A stretch of DNA of 64,000 nucleotides from Rossellomorea orangium (GTDB lineage Bacteria > Bacillota > Bacilli > Bacillales > Bacillaceae_B): positions 1-64,000 of the forward strand of contig NZ_JAHWGH010000015.1 in the NCBI RefSeq assembly GCF_019334305.1. The letters are read 5' to 3'. Below are positions 33,953-42,142 of the stretch, piece by piece. The first letter of the stretch is position 1. Every line of letters starts with the position of its first letter. The notes beneath the pieces were generated by a model, which saw only the letters and a program-made list of their open reading frames with translations, ran no database searches and was not told the origin of the DNA. Both the position numbers and the translations under genes were made by a program.

Positions 33953-35332
33953 TTATTTTATTTTGTATTTTTTAAGTTTTCTGACTACTGACGGTTGGCT
34001 GATTCCTAAACTTTGCGCCATTTGAGTTGTTGTCTTATGCTTGTCCCTCGCTTTCTTCAGCACCTGTTCTTCCACCGCTTCCAAGATGGCTGTCAATGAT
34101 TGACCTTCATGGGCAAATCCCGATAAATGACCACTATGTTGTATGTATTGACCCGGCAGGTTTTCCATCTCGATTAACTGCTTAGATGACGTCACAATCA
34201 GCCTCTCGATCACATTCATCAACTCCCGCACATTCCCTTTCCACTCTTGAATCAACAGCTGGTGAACCACCGCTTCATCCACGGTCCTCTGCCTGTCATA
34301 TTTCTCACTAAAATAGTTCACAAAGTAATCGATCAACGTAATAATATCCGATGTCCTCTCCCTAAGAGGCGGGATGGTAATGGGCACTACATTCAGGCGA
34401 AAGAACAGATCCTGCCTGAACTCCCTCTTCTCTATAGCCACCTCCAAATCCCTGTTCGTCGCTGCCAGCACCCGAAAGTCCACCTTCCTTTGCTTCGTTC
34501 CACCAACCCGATAAAATTGTTTCTCCTGGATGAACTTCAGGATTTTCACTTGATTTGATTGAGATAGTTCGCCAATTTCATCAAGAAAAAGAGTCCCTCC
34601 TTCTGCAAGTTCGGCCAATCCTACCTTCCCCTTACGATCTGCTCCTGTGAAAGAACCGGGCTCATATCCAAAGAATTCAGCTTCAAATAAGGACTCTGGT
34701 ATAGCCCCGCAATTGACCTCTATGAACGGCCCCCCTTTTCTTTGACTTTTGTTATGAATGAATTTAGCGATGTGGGACTTCCCTACACCGGATTCTCCAA
34801 GTAATAGGACATTCACGTCGACATCCGCCACTTGAAGCGCGACCTGCAGCACCCTCTTCATCTCATCACTTGTTGCAATGATGCCATCAGAATAATAATG
34901 ACGGCTCCTGAGAATTTCCAGCTCGCTTTTCACCCTTTCCATCTCGTCTTCCATATCCGTTAAATACTTTTTCATATTCAATAATTCCGTTACATCGTGT
35001 GAATAGCTTACGACCCGAACAAGTTCTCCATCTTCATGAAAGACTGGTATTCCTGTAACCAGGAGCTTCTTGCCTTCTTTACTTGTTTGAACCAGCGTGA
35101 TTTTCTTTTTCTCCTTTAGAACCAACGGAGTCAATAAAGGTGTGAATATCCCTTCTTTTTCAAGATCATAAACGGATTTACCGACCATATCTTCAGACTT
35201 CACATTGTAGATACCACCGGTTGCCTCACTGACTTTCAGAATGATCCCGTCTGTATTCGTTACTAAAATATCGTCCTGCAGGGAATGAAGAATCGCTTCG
35301 TTTTCATTCCAAACTTTTTTCGTTTCAGTCAT
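33953..35332 (-). CDS. PAS-domain sigma-54-dependent transcriptional activator
   Basis: A 459-residue enhancer-binding protein. The N-terminal PAS domain (~12-115, ILVTNTDGIILKVSEATGGIY) would sense a small molecule. The AAA+ domain has Walker A GESGVGKSH (~179-187), GSFTGA in place of the usual GAFTGA for sigma-54 contact (~226-231) and the Walker B GGTLFLDEIGEL. The C-terminus ends in a Fis-type helix-turn-helix (TTQMAQSLGISQPSVVRKLKKY). The ATG at 35332 follows AAAGGAG; a start 13 codons earlier has no site. It should control the sigma-54 promoter directly downstream. It resembles RocR/BkdR-type regulators of amino-acid catabolism. Confidence 0.85.
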   Translation of the reverse strand: MTETKKVWNENEAILHSLQDDILVTNTDGIILKVSEATGGIYNVKSEDMVGKSVYDLEKEGIFTPLLTPLVLKEKKKITLVQTSKEGKKLLVTGIPVFHEDGELVRVVSYSHDVTELLNMKKYLTDMEDEMERVKSELEILRSRHYYSDGIIATSDEMKRVLQVALQVADVDVNVLLLGESGVGKSHIAKFIHNKSQRKGGPFIEVNCGAIPESLFEAEFFGYEPGSFTGADRKGKVGLAELAEGGTLFLDEIGELSQSNQVKILKFIQEKQFYRVGGTKQRKVDFRVLAATNRDLEVAIEKREFRQDLFFRLNVVPITIPPLRERTSDIITLIDYFVNYFSEKYDRQRTVDEAVVHQLLIQEWKGNVRELMNVIERLIVTSSKQLIEMENLPGQYIQHSGHLSGFAHEGQSLTAILEAVEEQVLKKARDKHKTTTQMAQSLGISQPSVVRKLKKYKIK

Positions 35333-35355
35333 CCAAGTCACTCCTTTGATGAGGT

Positions 35356-35383
35356 GAAGATTATTCAACAATGAATAATCTTC
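35356..35383. promoter_or_regulatory. 28-bp perfect inverted repeat upstream of the sigma-54 activator gene
   Basis: Arms of 12 bp (GAAGATTATTCA and its complement) around ACAA, 24 bp before the activator ATG. A second palindrome with the same half site lies at 35442. It could be a regulator site or a hairpin in the activator's leader. Confidence 0.65.
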
Positions 35384-35441
35384 ACTATTATTATTATATT
35401 AATCCATTTATACCAGACTTTTTTGATTATTTATACACTTT

Positions 35442-35456
35442 TGAATAATTTATTCA
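35442..35456. promoter_or_regulatory. Palindrome TGAATAATTTATTCA between activator and kynU
   Basis: A perfect 7-bp inverted repeat using the same TGAATAA/TTATTCA half sites as 35356-35383; further single half sites ATTCAA follow before kynU. Confidence 0.55.
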
Positions 35457-35544
35457 TAGATGAATACCTTTAATTCAATAATTATTTTACTATTCAAATC
35501 ATTTCGATTATCATTTTGGTAAGACTGTTGAAGGTGGGATAAAG

Positions 35545-36828
35545 ATGGTACATAGAGAAGAATTAACACTGAAACATGCCCGGGAGCTGGACAAACAGGA
35601 CTCACTTGCTCCATTCCGCAATGAATTTTATTTAAAAGAAAATCATTATTATATGGACGGGAATTCTTTAGGACTGCTTTCGAAGCGGGCTGAGGAGGCA
35701 TTACTGACCTCTTTGAATGATTGGAAGGAACATGGAATCGATGGGTGGATGGACGGTCAGGAGCCCTGGTTCTATTATTCTGAGAAACTTGGAGAAATGA
35801 CTGCCCCTTTAGTGGGAGCAGAAAAAGAAGAGGTCATTGTGACAGGTTCCATCACGACGAATCTTCACCAATTACTCGCCACATTCTATCAACCTCGTGG
35901 AAAACGCACCAAGATTCTGGCAGATGAACTGACTTTCCCCTCGGATATATACGCGATTCAAAGTCAGCTGGAATTGAAGGGATACTCCCCTGACGAACAT
36001 TTAATACAAGTAAAAAGCACAGACGGTTATACATTAAGTGAAGAGGACATTATCGGACATATGACGGATGATATTGCCCTCATTCTATTACCGTCCGTTC
36101 TCTATCGAAGTGGACAGCTGCTGGATATTAAGCTTTTGACTGATGAAGCCCACAAACGTGATATCATCATCGGCTTCGACCTTGCCCATTCCATCGGTGC
36201 CCTTCCCCATAAGCTTCATGAAGACGGGGTGGACTTTGCGGTTTGGTGTAATTACAAATACTTAAACAGCGGGCCTGGTGGTGTAGGAGGATTATTCGTC
36301 CATAACCGGCATAGAGGGAAAAAGCCTGGTCTGTCCGGATGGTTCAGTTCCCGTAAGGATGCACAGTTTGATATGGATCACAACTTAACACACGCTGAAT
36401 CGGCCGGGGCTTTTCAAATTGGCACGCCACATATCTTGAGCAGCGCACCCTTACTCGGTTCCCTCCAATTGTTTGAGGAAGCTGGGATTGAGAACCTGAG
36501 AAGAAAATCCCTTTCTCTTACACGATTCATGATGGACGTATTCCGACAGGAGCTTTCCGAATATGGATTCACCCTCTGCAACCCCCTTGAAGATGATCGC
36601 CGGGGTGGTCATATCAGCTTACAGCATGAGGAAGCAGCAAGAATCTGTAAAGCTTTGAAAGCCAACAGGGTGACCCCTGATTTCCGTTCACCTAATGTGA
36701 TCCGTTTGGCTCCCGTCGCCCTCTATTCGTCGTACGAAGATGTATGGGAGACCGTTCAAATCCTCAAGGGGATCATGGAAAATGAAGAATACAAGCAGTT
36801 TGAAAATACGCGTAATGTTGTTGCGTAA
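35545..36828 (+). CDS. kynU: Kynureninase
   Basis: A 427-residue PLP enzyme that splits kynurenine (or 3-hydroxykynurenine) to anthranilate and alanine. The N-terminal [15 protein letters not shown], the active-site lysine block [13 protein letters not shown] (~232-246) and the phosphate contact [13 protein letters not shown] are typical, and the length fits the family. The start follows AAGGTGGG. It is the first gene of an operon with the kynurenine formamidase gene, 21 bp apart. Tryptophan 2,3-dioxygenase (kynA), the first step, is not in the window. Confidence 0.92.
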   Translation: MVHREELTLKHARELDKQDSLAPFRNEFYLKENHYYMDGNSLGLLSKRAEEALLTSLNDWKEHGIDGWMDGQEPWFYYSEKLGEMTAPLVGAEKEEVIVTGSITTNLHQLLATFYQPRGKRTKILADELTFPSDIYAIQSQLELKGYSPDEHLIQVKSTDGYTLSEEDIIGHMTDDIALILLPSVLYRSGQLLDIKLLTDEAHKRDIIIGFDLAHSIGALPHKLHEDGVDFAVWCNYKYLNSGPGGVGGLFVHNRHRGKKPGLSGWFSSRKDAQFDMDHNLTHAESAGAFQIGTPHILSSAPLLGSLQLFEEAGIENLRRKSLSLTRFMMDVFRQELSEYGFTLCNPLEDDRRGGHISLQHEEAARICKALKANRVTPDFRSPNVIRLAPVALYSSYEDVWETVQILKGIMENEEYKQFENTRNVVA

Positions 36829-36849
36829 CGCAGAAAGGATGGTGCAATC

Positions 36850-37473
36850 ATGAAGATCATTGATATATCGAGACCTCTCTACAATGAAACACCCGTATGG
36901 CCGGGTGACACGCCATTTTCCTTCTCCTTGAACTGGACGAAGGAGGAAACAGGATCCGTGAATGTCGGTCAACTGACCATGAGTTCGCATACAGGGACCC
37001 ATGTTGATGCTCCATTCCATTTTGACAGCGATGGAAAACGGATCCTCGACATGCCCCTTGAACGATTCATGGGACCGGCTATTGTGGTTTCAGTGGAAGA
37101 TATTCCTGAAATCGGTCCTGAGCATGTAATGAAGGTCGACTTTACTTCTGTAAAAAAAGTACTTTTCAAGACCGGTGCCTGGAAGGAGCCGGCTCGATTC
37201 CCCGAGCATATTCCTCCTATCAATAAAGAACTTGCCCCTTTTTTAAAGGAAAAGGGCATTGATCTGATCGGGGTCGATCTTCCTTCTGTTGATCCATTGG
37301 ATAGTAAGGACTTAAAAGCCCATCATTCTCTTCGGGAGTGTGATATCGGGATTTTGGAAGGAATTGACCTTTCCCATGTGGACCCGGGGGTATACGAACT
37401 TGTAGCCCTCCCCCTGCCTCTTAAAGAAGGGGACGGATCACCGGTTCGCGCCGTTTTGATCGATCGAAAGTAA
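36850..37473 (+). CDS. kynB: Kynurenine formamidase (arylformamidase, cyclase family)
   Basis: A 207-residue metal-dependent hydrolase of the cyclase family, which converts N-formylkynurenine to kynurenine. The metal-binding signature SSHTGTHVDAPFHF (HxGTHxDxPxH) is complete, and IGVDLPSVDPLDSKDLKAHH carries the second set of ligands. It is adjacent to kynU on the same strand. Confidence 0.92.
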   Translation: MKIIDISRPLYNETPVWPGDTPFSFSLNWTKEETGSVNVGQLTMSSHTGTHVDAPFHFDSDGKRILDMPLERFMGPAIVVSVEDIPEIGPEHVMKVDFTSVKKVLFKTGAWKEPARFPEHIPPINKELAPFLKEKGIDLIGVDLPSVDPLDSKDLKAHHSLRECDIGILEGIDLSHVDPGVYELVALPLPLKEGDGSPVRAVLIDRK

Positions 37474-37577
37474 AACATTTTCTTCTGACTGAATGGTTTT
37501 TGTCCTTAGAATCGAATATATCTCCACTCCTTTTTCATAGACTAATAGTAGATAGCTAGAAAAAAGGAGTGGGGTTT

Positions 37578-37715
37578 ATGGGAATTACGATCACCATCGG
37601 CTTTATCGTGATACTTGGAATCATAATGGGTATACTTATTTATTTCTTACGACAGGCTTTGGATTCAAATGACTCCAAAAAGATTGATTCGCGTGATGAT
37701 CATTTTTCGCAATGA
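37578..37715 (+). CDS. Small single-span membrane protein (45 aa)
   Basis: A short gene with an excellent ribosome binding site (AAAAAGGAG) nine bases before the ATG. The product has a hydrophobic N-terminal helix (ITITIGFIVILGIIMGILIY) and a charged tail (NDSKKIDSRDDHFSQ), so it is probably a membrane protein with a cytoplasmic or outside tail. It is not related to the kyn genes by sequence. Function unknown. Confidence 0.6.
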   Translation: MGITITIGFIVILGIIMGILIYFLRQALDSNDSKKIDSRDDHFSQ

Positions 37716-37800
37716 GGCTTCAGTTTGTTGATCGACTTATGCAGGATTTGTAGACTTTTGTAGAACGATCGATTTTTCAATAACGGTCTATAAACCGCAA

Positions 37801-37846
37801 AAAGCCCCGGCGTCCTGTGTTTCAGGGGACGCCGGGGCCTTTTTTA
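37801..37846. terminator. Bidirectional terminator with a long GC stem
   Basis: AAAGCCCCGGCGTCC and its complement around a ~10-nt loop, flanked by A and T runs. It is shared by the small membrane-protein gene and the helicase gene, which converge. Confidence 0.85.
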
Positions 37847-40093
37847 TTCCGTAATCTCCTTCTCCCCAAGCTTCATTGAGCTTGAACAAAGGGGACAAAC
37901 CTTTGAATCCGTGTCTTCATGGGTTTCCGGCCTCTGCCATGCAATGCATCCAGGGCTAGTGCAAACCCACGCCAGAATCTTACTCACCTTACCGCTTCTC
38001 GCCTTTTTAGATATTTTCGGCTCGTCCACATGGGGGACCTGTTTGAACAAGTCCGAAATAAAGCGCGAGCACTTCCGCTGTTCCCCTTGATAATAAGCGG
38101 GAGAAGAAATGAATAATCTCTCTTTCGCCCTTGTGATTGCCACATAAGCAAGGCGTCTTTCTTCCTCCACTGCTCCAGATGCCTTCTCTTTTTGATTCGG
38201 ATCCTTATAGACCTTATCCTCCAGCTTATTGGCGTTGAGGGCTGAACTGTGGGGAAGATTTCCTTCAATTGCGCCGATTAAAAACACGACAGGGAATTCT
38301 AGCCCCTTTGACCGATGAATCGTCATAAGGGAAACGCTGTCGGTGTCCTTACCTCTTTGATTCGAATAGATTTCCTCATACTTTGCTTTCATTTCATCAA
38401 TGAACGTAATGAAACTCGAAATCGTCTCAAAACGCTTTGCCGAACCTTCAAGCTCGTCCAGCATTTCTTTAATGAGTTCCTTCTGTTCGGTTACGACATG
38501 AGATTCCTTTGCATCGATGTATTGATGGTAGAATTCCTTCCGGATACGCTTGATGGCTGTTTCCGGTGATTGATCCCCGATCGCCTTCAGAAACTTCATT
38601 CGCTCTTTTATATTTTTCACTTGGAAAGGCTTGAGTCCGGATAAAGTCGTCAAGTGAATGAGAGGATATATCTTTCTCTCCTTCTGTTCTTCTTCCAAAA
38701 TGTGAGCCATCCCTCGATCCCTTCTGATGAAAAGCGTGGGCAAGATCGATTCCATCGCTGGGAAATTTCTTGGAACGATTGATAAACGCAAGTAATCCAC
38801 AACTGGTTTCACCGTCCAGTTTTCATAGAAAAGGGAATCCTTCTGATTATAGGGTGTAAAAGGAATTTCCTTAAGCAGCAGCTGCTCGAACACGGCACGG
38901 CCGCTGCTCATGGTGCGGTGAAGAACCGTCATGTCCCTGTACGTGTAGCCTTCCCCTATCAGTCTTTGAATCTCTTCTGTAATCCAGACGGCTTCTTCAT
39001 CCGCCGTTGCCGGTCTTGAATATAGAGGCTTTTGACCTTCGATTTTGGTAGCAATCAATTCTTTTTTCCGACGATGTTCATTCCGCCCGATCACTTCATT
39101 CCCTAACCCGATAATATAGGCATCAGAACGATAGTTTTCTTTTAGTGTCACGACTTTCGCATCAGGAAACTCTTCATCGAAATCCAAAATAAATTCGTTC
39201 CGGGCACCGTTGAAGGTATAGATCGTTTGATCACCATCCCCCACCACGAACAAGTTTCGATGAGCCGCAATCAATTTGATCAGCTCGTATTGTACAAGGT
39301 TTGTATCCTGAAATTCATCGACCATGACATACTGGAAACGATGCTGAAGAGAAGTCAGAAGGTTCGGGTTACCCAGTAATAATTGATGGGCCTCTGTCAG
39401 AATATCATCAAAATCCATTTTATGATTCATGCGCTTCCACTCTTCATATTTCAATAGAATGTCACGAACTTCTTTTTCTGACTTGGATTTCTGCGGAATT
39501 TCCCTGATATCTTTTTGATTTAATTTATAATGAGAGAGCTTTGCAAGGAGCGTCTCGGCATCATAAGGATCATATATATTCATTTCTCTCTGAATCTGTT
39601 TCAATATGATTTGTTTATATCTTTCATTCCCGATTACTTCCTGTGTATAATGACGGGATCTTAATAGATATAGAAACAAGGCATGGAATGTGCTGGCATG
39701 CACCTGCCCGCCATGTTCAGTACCCGGCAGATTCGAGATCCTCTGCTTCATTTCTTCCGACGCTTTCTTCGTGAACGTGACGAGCAGAATATTTCTTGGA
39801 TGGATATGCTGATACCTCATGAGATACCCCGCCCTGCAGACAAGAACTGTTGTCTTCCCGGTCCCTGCGCCTGCCAGGGTCAAGCAAGGTCCATTCACAT
39901 GCCTGACCGCTTCAATTTGCGCTGCATTTAAGTGGATACCGGCTTCTTCCAGCGTCCGAAAGAAAAAAGCATCCTCTTCATGGGAGGATACCAGCTGTTC
40001 CGACGTCTCTCCCTTATGAAGTGGCGCCATGGGGATTTCTTTCTTTTCCGCTTCATATGGATAATTAGAATAATTGTTTAATACTTTATTCAA
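37844..40093 (-). CDS. yjcD: UvrD/Rep-family ATP-dependent DNA helicase (YjcD-like)
   Basis: A 749-residue superfamily 1A helicase. Motif Ia/I LTLAGAGTGKTT (Lys80), motif II VMVDEFQDTN, motif III GDGDQTIYTFNGA, motif V MTIHRSKGLEFPVV and motif VI EEERRLAYVAITRAKERL are all intact. The C-terminal ~45 residues hold CTSPGCIAW and CPLCSS, a four-cysteine zinc-binding knuckle, as in Bacillus YjcD. It begins with TTG after AGGAG. A role in DNA repair or replication restart is expected. It is transcribed alone. Confidence 0.8.
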   Translation of the reverse strand: MNKVLNNYSNYPYEAEKKEIPMAPLHKGETSEQLVSSHEEDAFFFRTLEEAGIHLNAAQIEAVRHVNGPCLTLAGAGTGKTTVLVCRAGYLMRYQHIHPRNILLVTFTKKASEEMKQRISNLPGTEHGGQVHASTFHALFLYLLRSRHYTQEVIGNERYKQIILKQIQREMNIYDPYDAETLLAKLSHYKLNQKDIREIPQKSKSEKEVRDILLKYEEWKRMNHKMDFDDILTEAHQLLLGNPNLLTSLQHRFQYVMVDEFQDTNLVQYELIKLIAAHRNLFVVGDGDQTIYTFNGARNEFILDFDEEFPDAKVVTLKENYRSDAYIIGLGNEVIGRNEHRRKKELIATKIEGQKPLYSRPATADEEAVWITEEIQRLIGEGYTYRDMTVLHRTMSSGRAVFEQLLLKEIPFTPYNQKDSLFYENWTVKPVVDYLRLSIVPRNFPAMESILPTLFIRRDRGMAHILEEEQKERKIYPLIHLTTLSGLKPFQVKNIKERMKFLKAIGDQSPETAIKRIRKEFYHQYIDAKESHVVTEQKELIKEMLDELEGSAKRFETISSFITFIDEMKAKYEEIYSNQRGKDTDSVSLMTIHRSKGLEFPVVFLIGAIEGNLPHSSALNANKLEDKVYKDPNQKEKASGAVEEERRLAYVAITRAKERLFISSPAYYQGEQRKCSRFISDLFKQVPHVDEPKISKKARSGKVSKILAWVCTSPGCIAWQRPETHEDTDSKVCPLCSSSMKLGEKEITE

Positions 40094-40213
40094 AGCTCAT
40101 TCTCCTAGCTTTTCTTTACGATTCATAACCTTCTCATCATAACAAGAGGTCTTTGTGAATAGCAATGACAATCTCAGGGTGAAAGGGATAGACTACCCGA
40201 TATGTAAATACTG

Positions 40214-40229
40214 TTAAACGATTGTTTAA
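40214..40229. promoter_or_regulatory. Operator-like palindrome TTAAACGATTGTTTAA
   Basis: A perfect 6-bp inverted repeat with a 4-bp centre; it overlaps the -35 of the promoter at 40222-40250. A second copy is 56 bp away. Confidence 0.65.
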
Positions 40230-40250
40230 TCCCCTGAACCCTAGTAGAAT
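40222..40250 (+). promoter_or_regulatory. SigmaA promoter of the 40352 small gene
   Basis: TTGTTT, 17 bp, TAGAAT. The predicted start near 40257 lies about 95 bp before the gene. Confidence 0.65.
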
Positions 40251-40269
40251 AAATGTTTTGAAGTACTAA

Positions 40270-40285
40270 TCAAACGTTTGTTTAA
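40270..40285. promoter_or_regulatory. Second operator-like copy TCAAACGTTTGTTTAA
   Basis: Identical to the site at 40214 in 14 of 16 bases, located just downstream of the predicted transcription start. The paired layout suggests repression by a dimeric regulator, possibly of the TetR type. Confidence 0.6.
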
Positions 40286-40351
40286 ATCGGATATGCTCCC
40301 CGGGGATTAACATATTGTAAGAAAAGGTAATAAAACATTAGGTGATAAACT

Positions 40352-40585
40352 ATGAAACTAACAAAATGGGGCTTTACCCGCTTCAACAGCATAAAAGCAG
40401 AATTCGATCACTTCCCACATTCCCTTGTCATCCTCAGGAAAATCAGAAACTACTACTTCGTCAACAAAATCCACTGGTCCCACCTAGATCCCGTCGTCGA
40501 AACCCACCACCTCGAACAAATGGAACTCTTAGTCAACCGGGAGATGGACTTGGAGGAGAATTATCTTAGGAGGAGATTGGATTAA
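40352..40585 (+). CDS. Small hypothetical protein (77 aa) behind a regulated promoter
   Basis: A 77-residue basic and aromatic protein (MKLTKWGFTRFNSIKAEFDH...) without membrane segments; not recognised. The start has AGGTG at the right distance. A good sigmaA promoter and two matching palindromes upstream argue that it is real. The base composition changes along the gene (C-rich middle). Confidence 0.5.
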   Translation: MKLTKWGFTRFNSIKAEFDHFPHSLVILRKIRNYYFVNKIHWSHLDPVVETHHLEQMELLVNREMDLEENYLRRRLD

Positions 40586-40702
40586 TCAAATGATGAATTT
40601 TTAAACTGGGGCTACTTTTTGGAAATTATGTTCAAAACTTTTGTAAAAGTGTTTTAACTATCTTCATACCTATAATTGATAAATAAGGTAGAAGCACAGA
40701 GT

Positions 40703-40830
40703 GGATTGGAGCGGAAGGTGCTCGACTCCTGCGGGAAACGCGGGACAGGTGAGACCCCACAGGGCAAAGCCCGAGGAGGCTCACCGCCCGCCCCGCGGAA
40801 AGCGAGCACCTGCAGCGGAAAGGAACGGTC
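40703..40830 (+). repeat. Element A, intact copy (nested inverted repeats)
   Basis: Four nested arm pairs can be seen: GGTGCTCG (40717) with CGAGCACC (40803), CGCGGG (40739) with CCCGCG (40792), GGTGAG (40748) with CTCACC (40780), and GGGC-AAA-GCCC at the tip (40762-40772). The whole can form one long hairpin or cruciform. Not coding, although frames are open on both strands. Confidence 0.8.
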
Positions 40831-41047
40831 AACGCAAAACGAATCGCTCATTCACCAACCATCTCCAAAGGTTTTAAAAAGATTTTAAAAAACCAAGAAA
40901 AAATAAGATAAACCGAGATAAACACCCATTCCAATTCAAAAACCACCCCAAATCGTATTAAATTAATAATTCTGAACATTTGCATTAATTTTATAATTTG
41001 TTAATATATAATTAATAAATGATTTACAAACACAAACTTTAAAGGAA

Positions 41048-41151
41048 GGCGTGATTCCAATGAAGTGAGCTAGCAAAGCATATCAGCATCACATCTCGCT
41101 TTTGAGATCGGCCCGTGAAAACTGATTTCAAGATGTGTGGATATGTGGGAA
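41048..41151 (+). ncRNA. Tandem structured-RNA candidate, copy 1
   Basis: Conserved blocks in both copies: GATTCCAATGAAG, AAGCAT, GCCCGTGAAAACT and GTGGGAA. Copy 1 pairs GTGAT (41051-41055) with ATCAC (41088-41092), and GAGATCGG (41105-41112 region) with CTGATTTC around the CCGTGAAAA loop, closed by ACATCT/AGATGT. A further pairing ATTCC/GGAAT (41054-41058 with 41148-41152) could form a pseudoknot or an alternative fold. No protein is encoded. No family is recognised. Confidence 0.65.
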
Positions 41152-41168
41152 TGCGCAATCTTATTTCA

Positions 41169-41271
41169 GGAGATGATTCCAATGAAGAGTGTAAGCGAAG
41201 CATGCTAACATCATGGTACGTAAGAAGATAGCCCGTGAAAACTATCTTCGTAACATGTGGGCGTGTGGGAA
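41169..41271 (+). ncRNA. Tandem structured-RNA candidate, copy 2
   Basis: Offset of about 120 bp from copy 1. It pairs ATGAT (41173-41177) with ATCAT (41210-41214), AAGATAG (41225-41231) with CTATCTT (41242-41248) around the same CCCGTGAAAA loop, and CATGGTACG with CGTAACATG outside it (one mismatch). The bases of each stem differ from copy 1 while pairing is kept. Confidence 0.65.
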
Positions 41272-41397
41272 AATCAACGGAAAGTGAAAATAAACTAATA
41301 AACCATGCAAGACCATTAATTTAATTGTTAAATGAATGTTACGTATGTGTATTAGTAAGAAAGGATAGTAAAGTTAATTGAATATGGTTTACTTAAG

Positions 41398-41440
41398 TTA
41401 AGACGCTGTTTATGTGGTATAGGCATAAGCAGCGTCTTAA
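41398..41440. terminator. Hairpin between RNA element and acetyltransferase gene
   Basis: TTAAGACGCTG and its complement, extended by TTATG/CATAA. T runs are short on both sides, so it may be a weak terminator for either strand. The ~860-bp gap 40586-41447 holds this, element A and the RNA copies. Confidence 0.6.
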
Positions 41441-41447
41441 ATTTGTG

Positions 41448-41993
41448 TCAAAATTCTTCTTTTAATAAAGAGCAGACCGCCGCATCGCAGAAGACGCCTT
41501 TTTCAAATGCAGCTTTTCTTAAGATCCCTTCAAAAATAAAACCTGCCTTCTCCAGACTTCTCTTTGATGCCGTATTTTCCGGATCATAATACGCTTCTAT
41601 GCGATTAAGGGCCATTTCTTCAAACCCGTATCGAAGGATCGGTTGCAATACTTCAGTGATCACACCTTGTCTCCAATAAGCAGGATGAACCTCAAATCCC
41701 ACCTCAGCTTTAAAATGTTCTTTTTCCCATTGATGAAAACCGCAGCTGCCGATGATCTCGTTGGAATCGTTTAAAGCAATCCCCCACCTGATGCCTTCAT
41801 TTACATGAAACCTTTCGTTCCATTTCTCAATGATTTCCTTCGCCTGCTTTTCCTCTTGAAAAGAGTCCAAATCATAATATCGTGTCACTTCATCTTTTGA
41901 AAAATAATCAAAAACATTGGGAGCATCCGTCTCTTGCATCTGACGTAAACGGAATCTTGCTGTTTCCATGACCGGAAAGGTTCGTGTCAGCAT
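41448..41993 (-). CDS. GNAT acetyltransferase, RimJ/RimL-type
   Basis: A 181-residue N-acetyltransferase of the RimJ/RimL branch. ETARFRLRQMQETDAPNVFDYF is the usual start, WRQGVITEVLQPILRYGFEEM contains the acetyl-CoA pyrophosphate loop in the form RQGVITE (no RGxGxA glycine pattern, as is common in this branch), and ENTASKRSLEKAGFIFEG is motif B. It may modify a ribosomal protein, peptide or small molecule; the substrate is unknown. Confidence 0.85.
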   Translation of the reverse strand: MLTRTFPVMETARFRLRQMQETDAPNVFDYFSKDEVTRYYDLDSFQEEKQAKEIIEKWNERFHVNEGIRWGIALNDSNEIIGSCGFHQWEKEHFKAEVGFEVHPAYWRQGVITEVLQPILRYGFEEMALNRIEAYYDPENTASKRSLEKAGFIFEGILRKAAFEKGVFCDAAVCSLLKEEF

Positions 41994-42142
41994 ATTTCAT
42001 TCTCCTTTTCTTCTTGTTCTACTTATTAATTCAACACGGGATTTTACAATGCCTTCTTATTAGATAAAGTTTCATAAAATCACAATTTGTGTTCTTTCCT
42101 ATATCTGGTTACAATCGATATAACAGATGAAAAAGGATGGGA

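Noticed and set aside
35518..35533. A second sigma-54 promoter before kynU (TGGTAAGACTGTTGAA)
   Set aside because: The -12 GC is GA and the transcript would start at the ATG.
40632..40888. Open frames of 65-70 codons on both strands around element A
   Set aside because: Same cause; no ribosome binding sites, and the frames run through the hairpin arms.
41061..41069. ATGAAGTGA in the tandem RNA as a leader peptide
   Set aside because: It codes for only two residues and is not kept in frame in copy 2.
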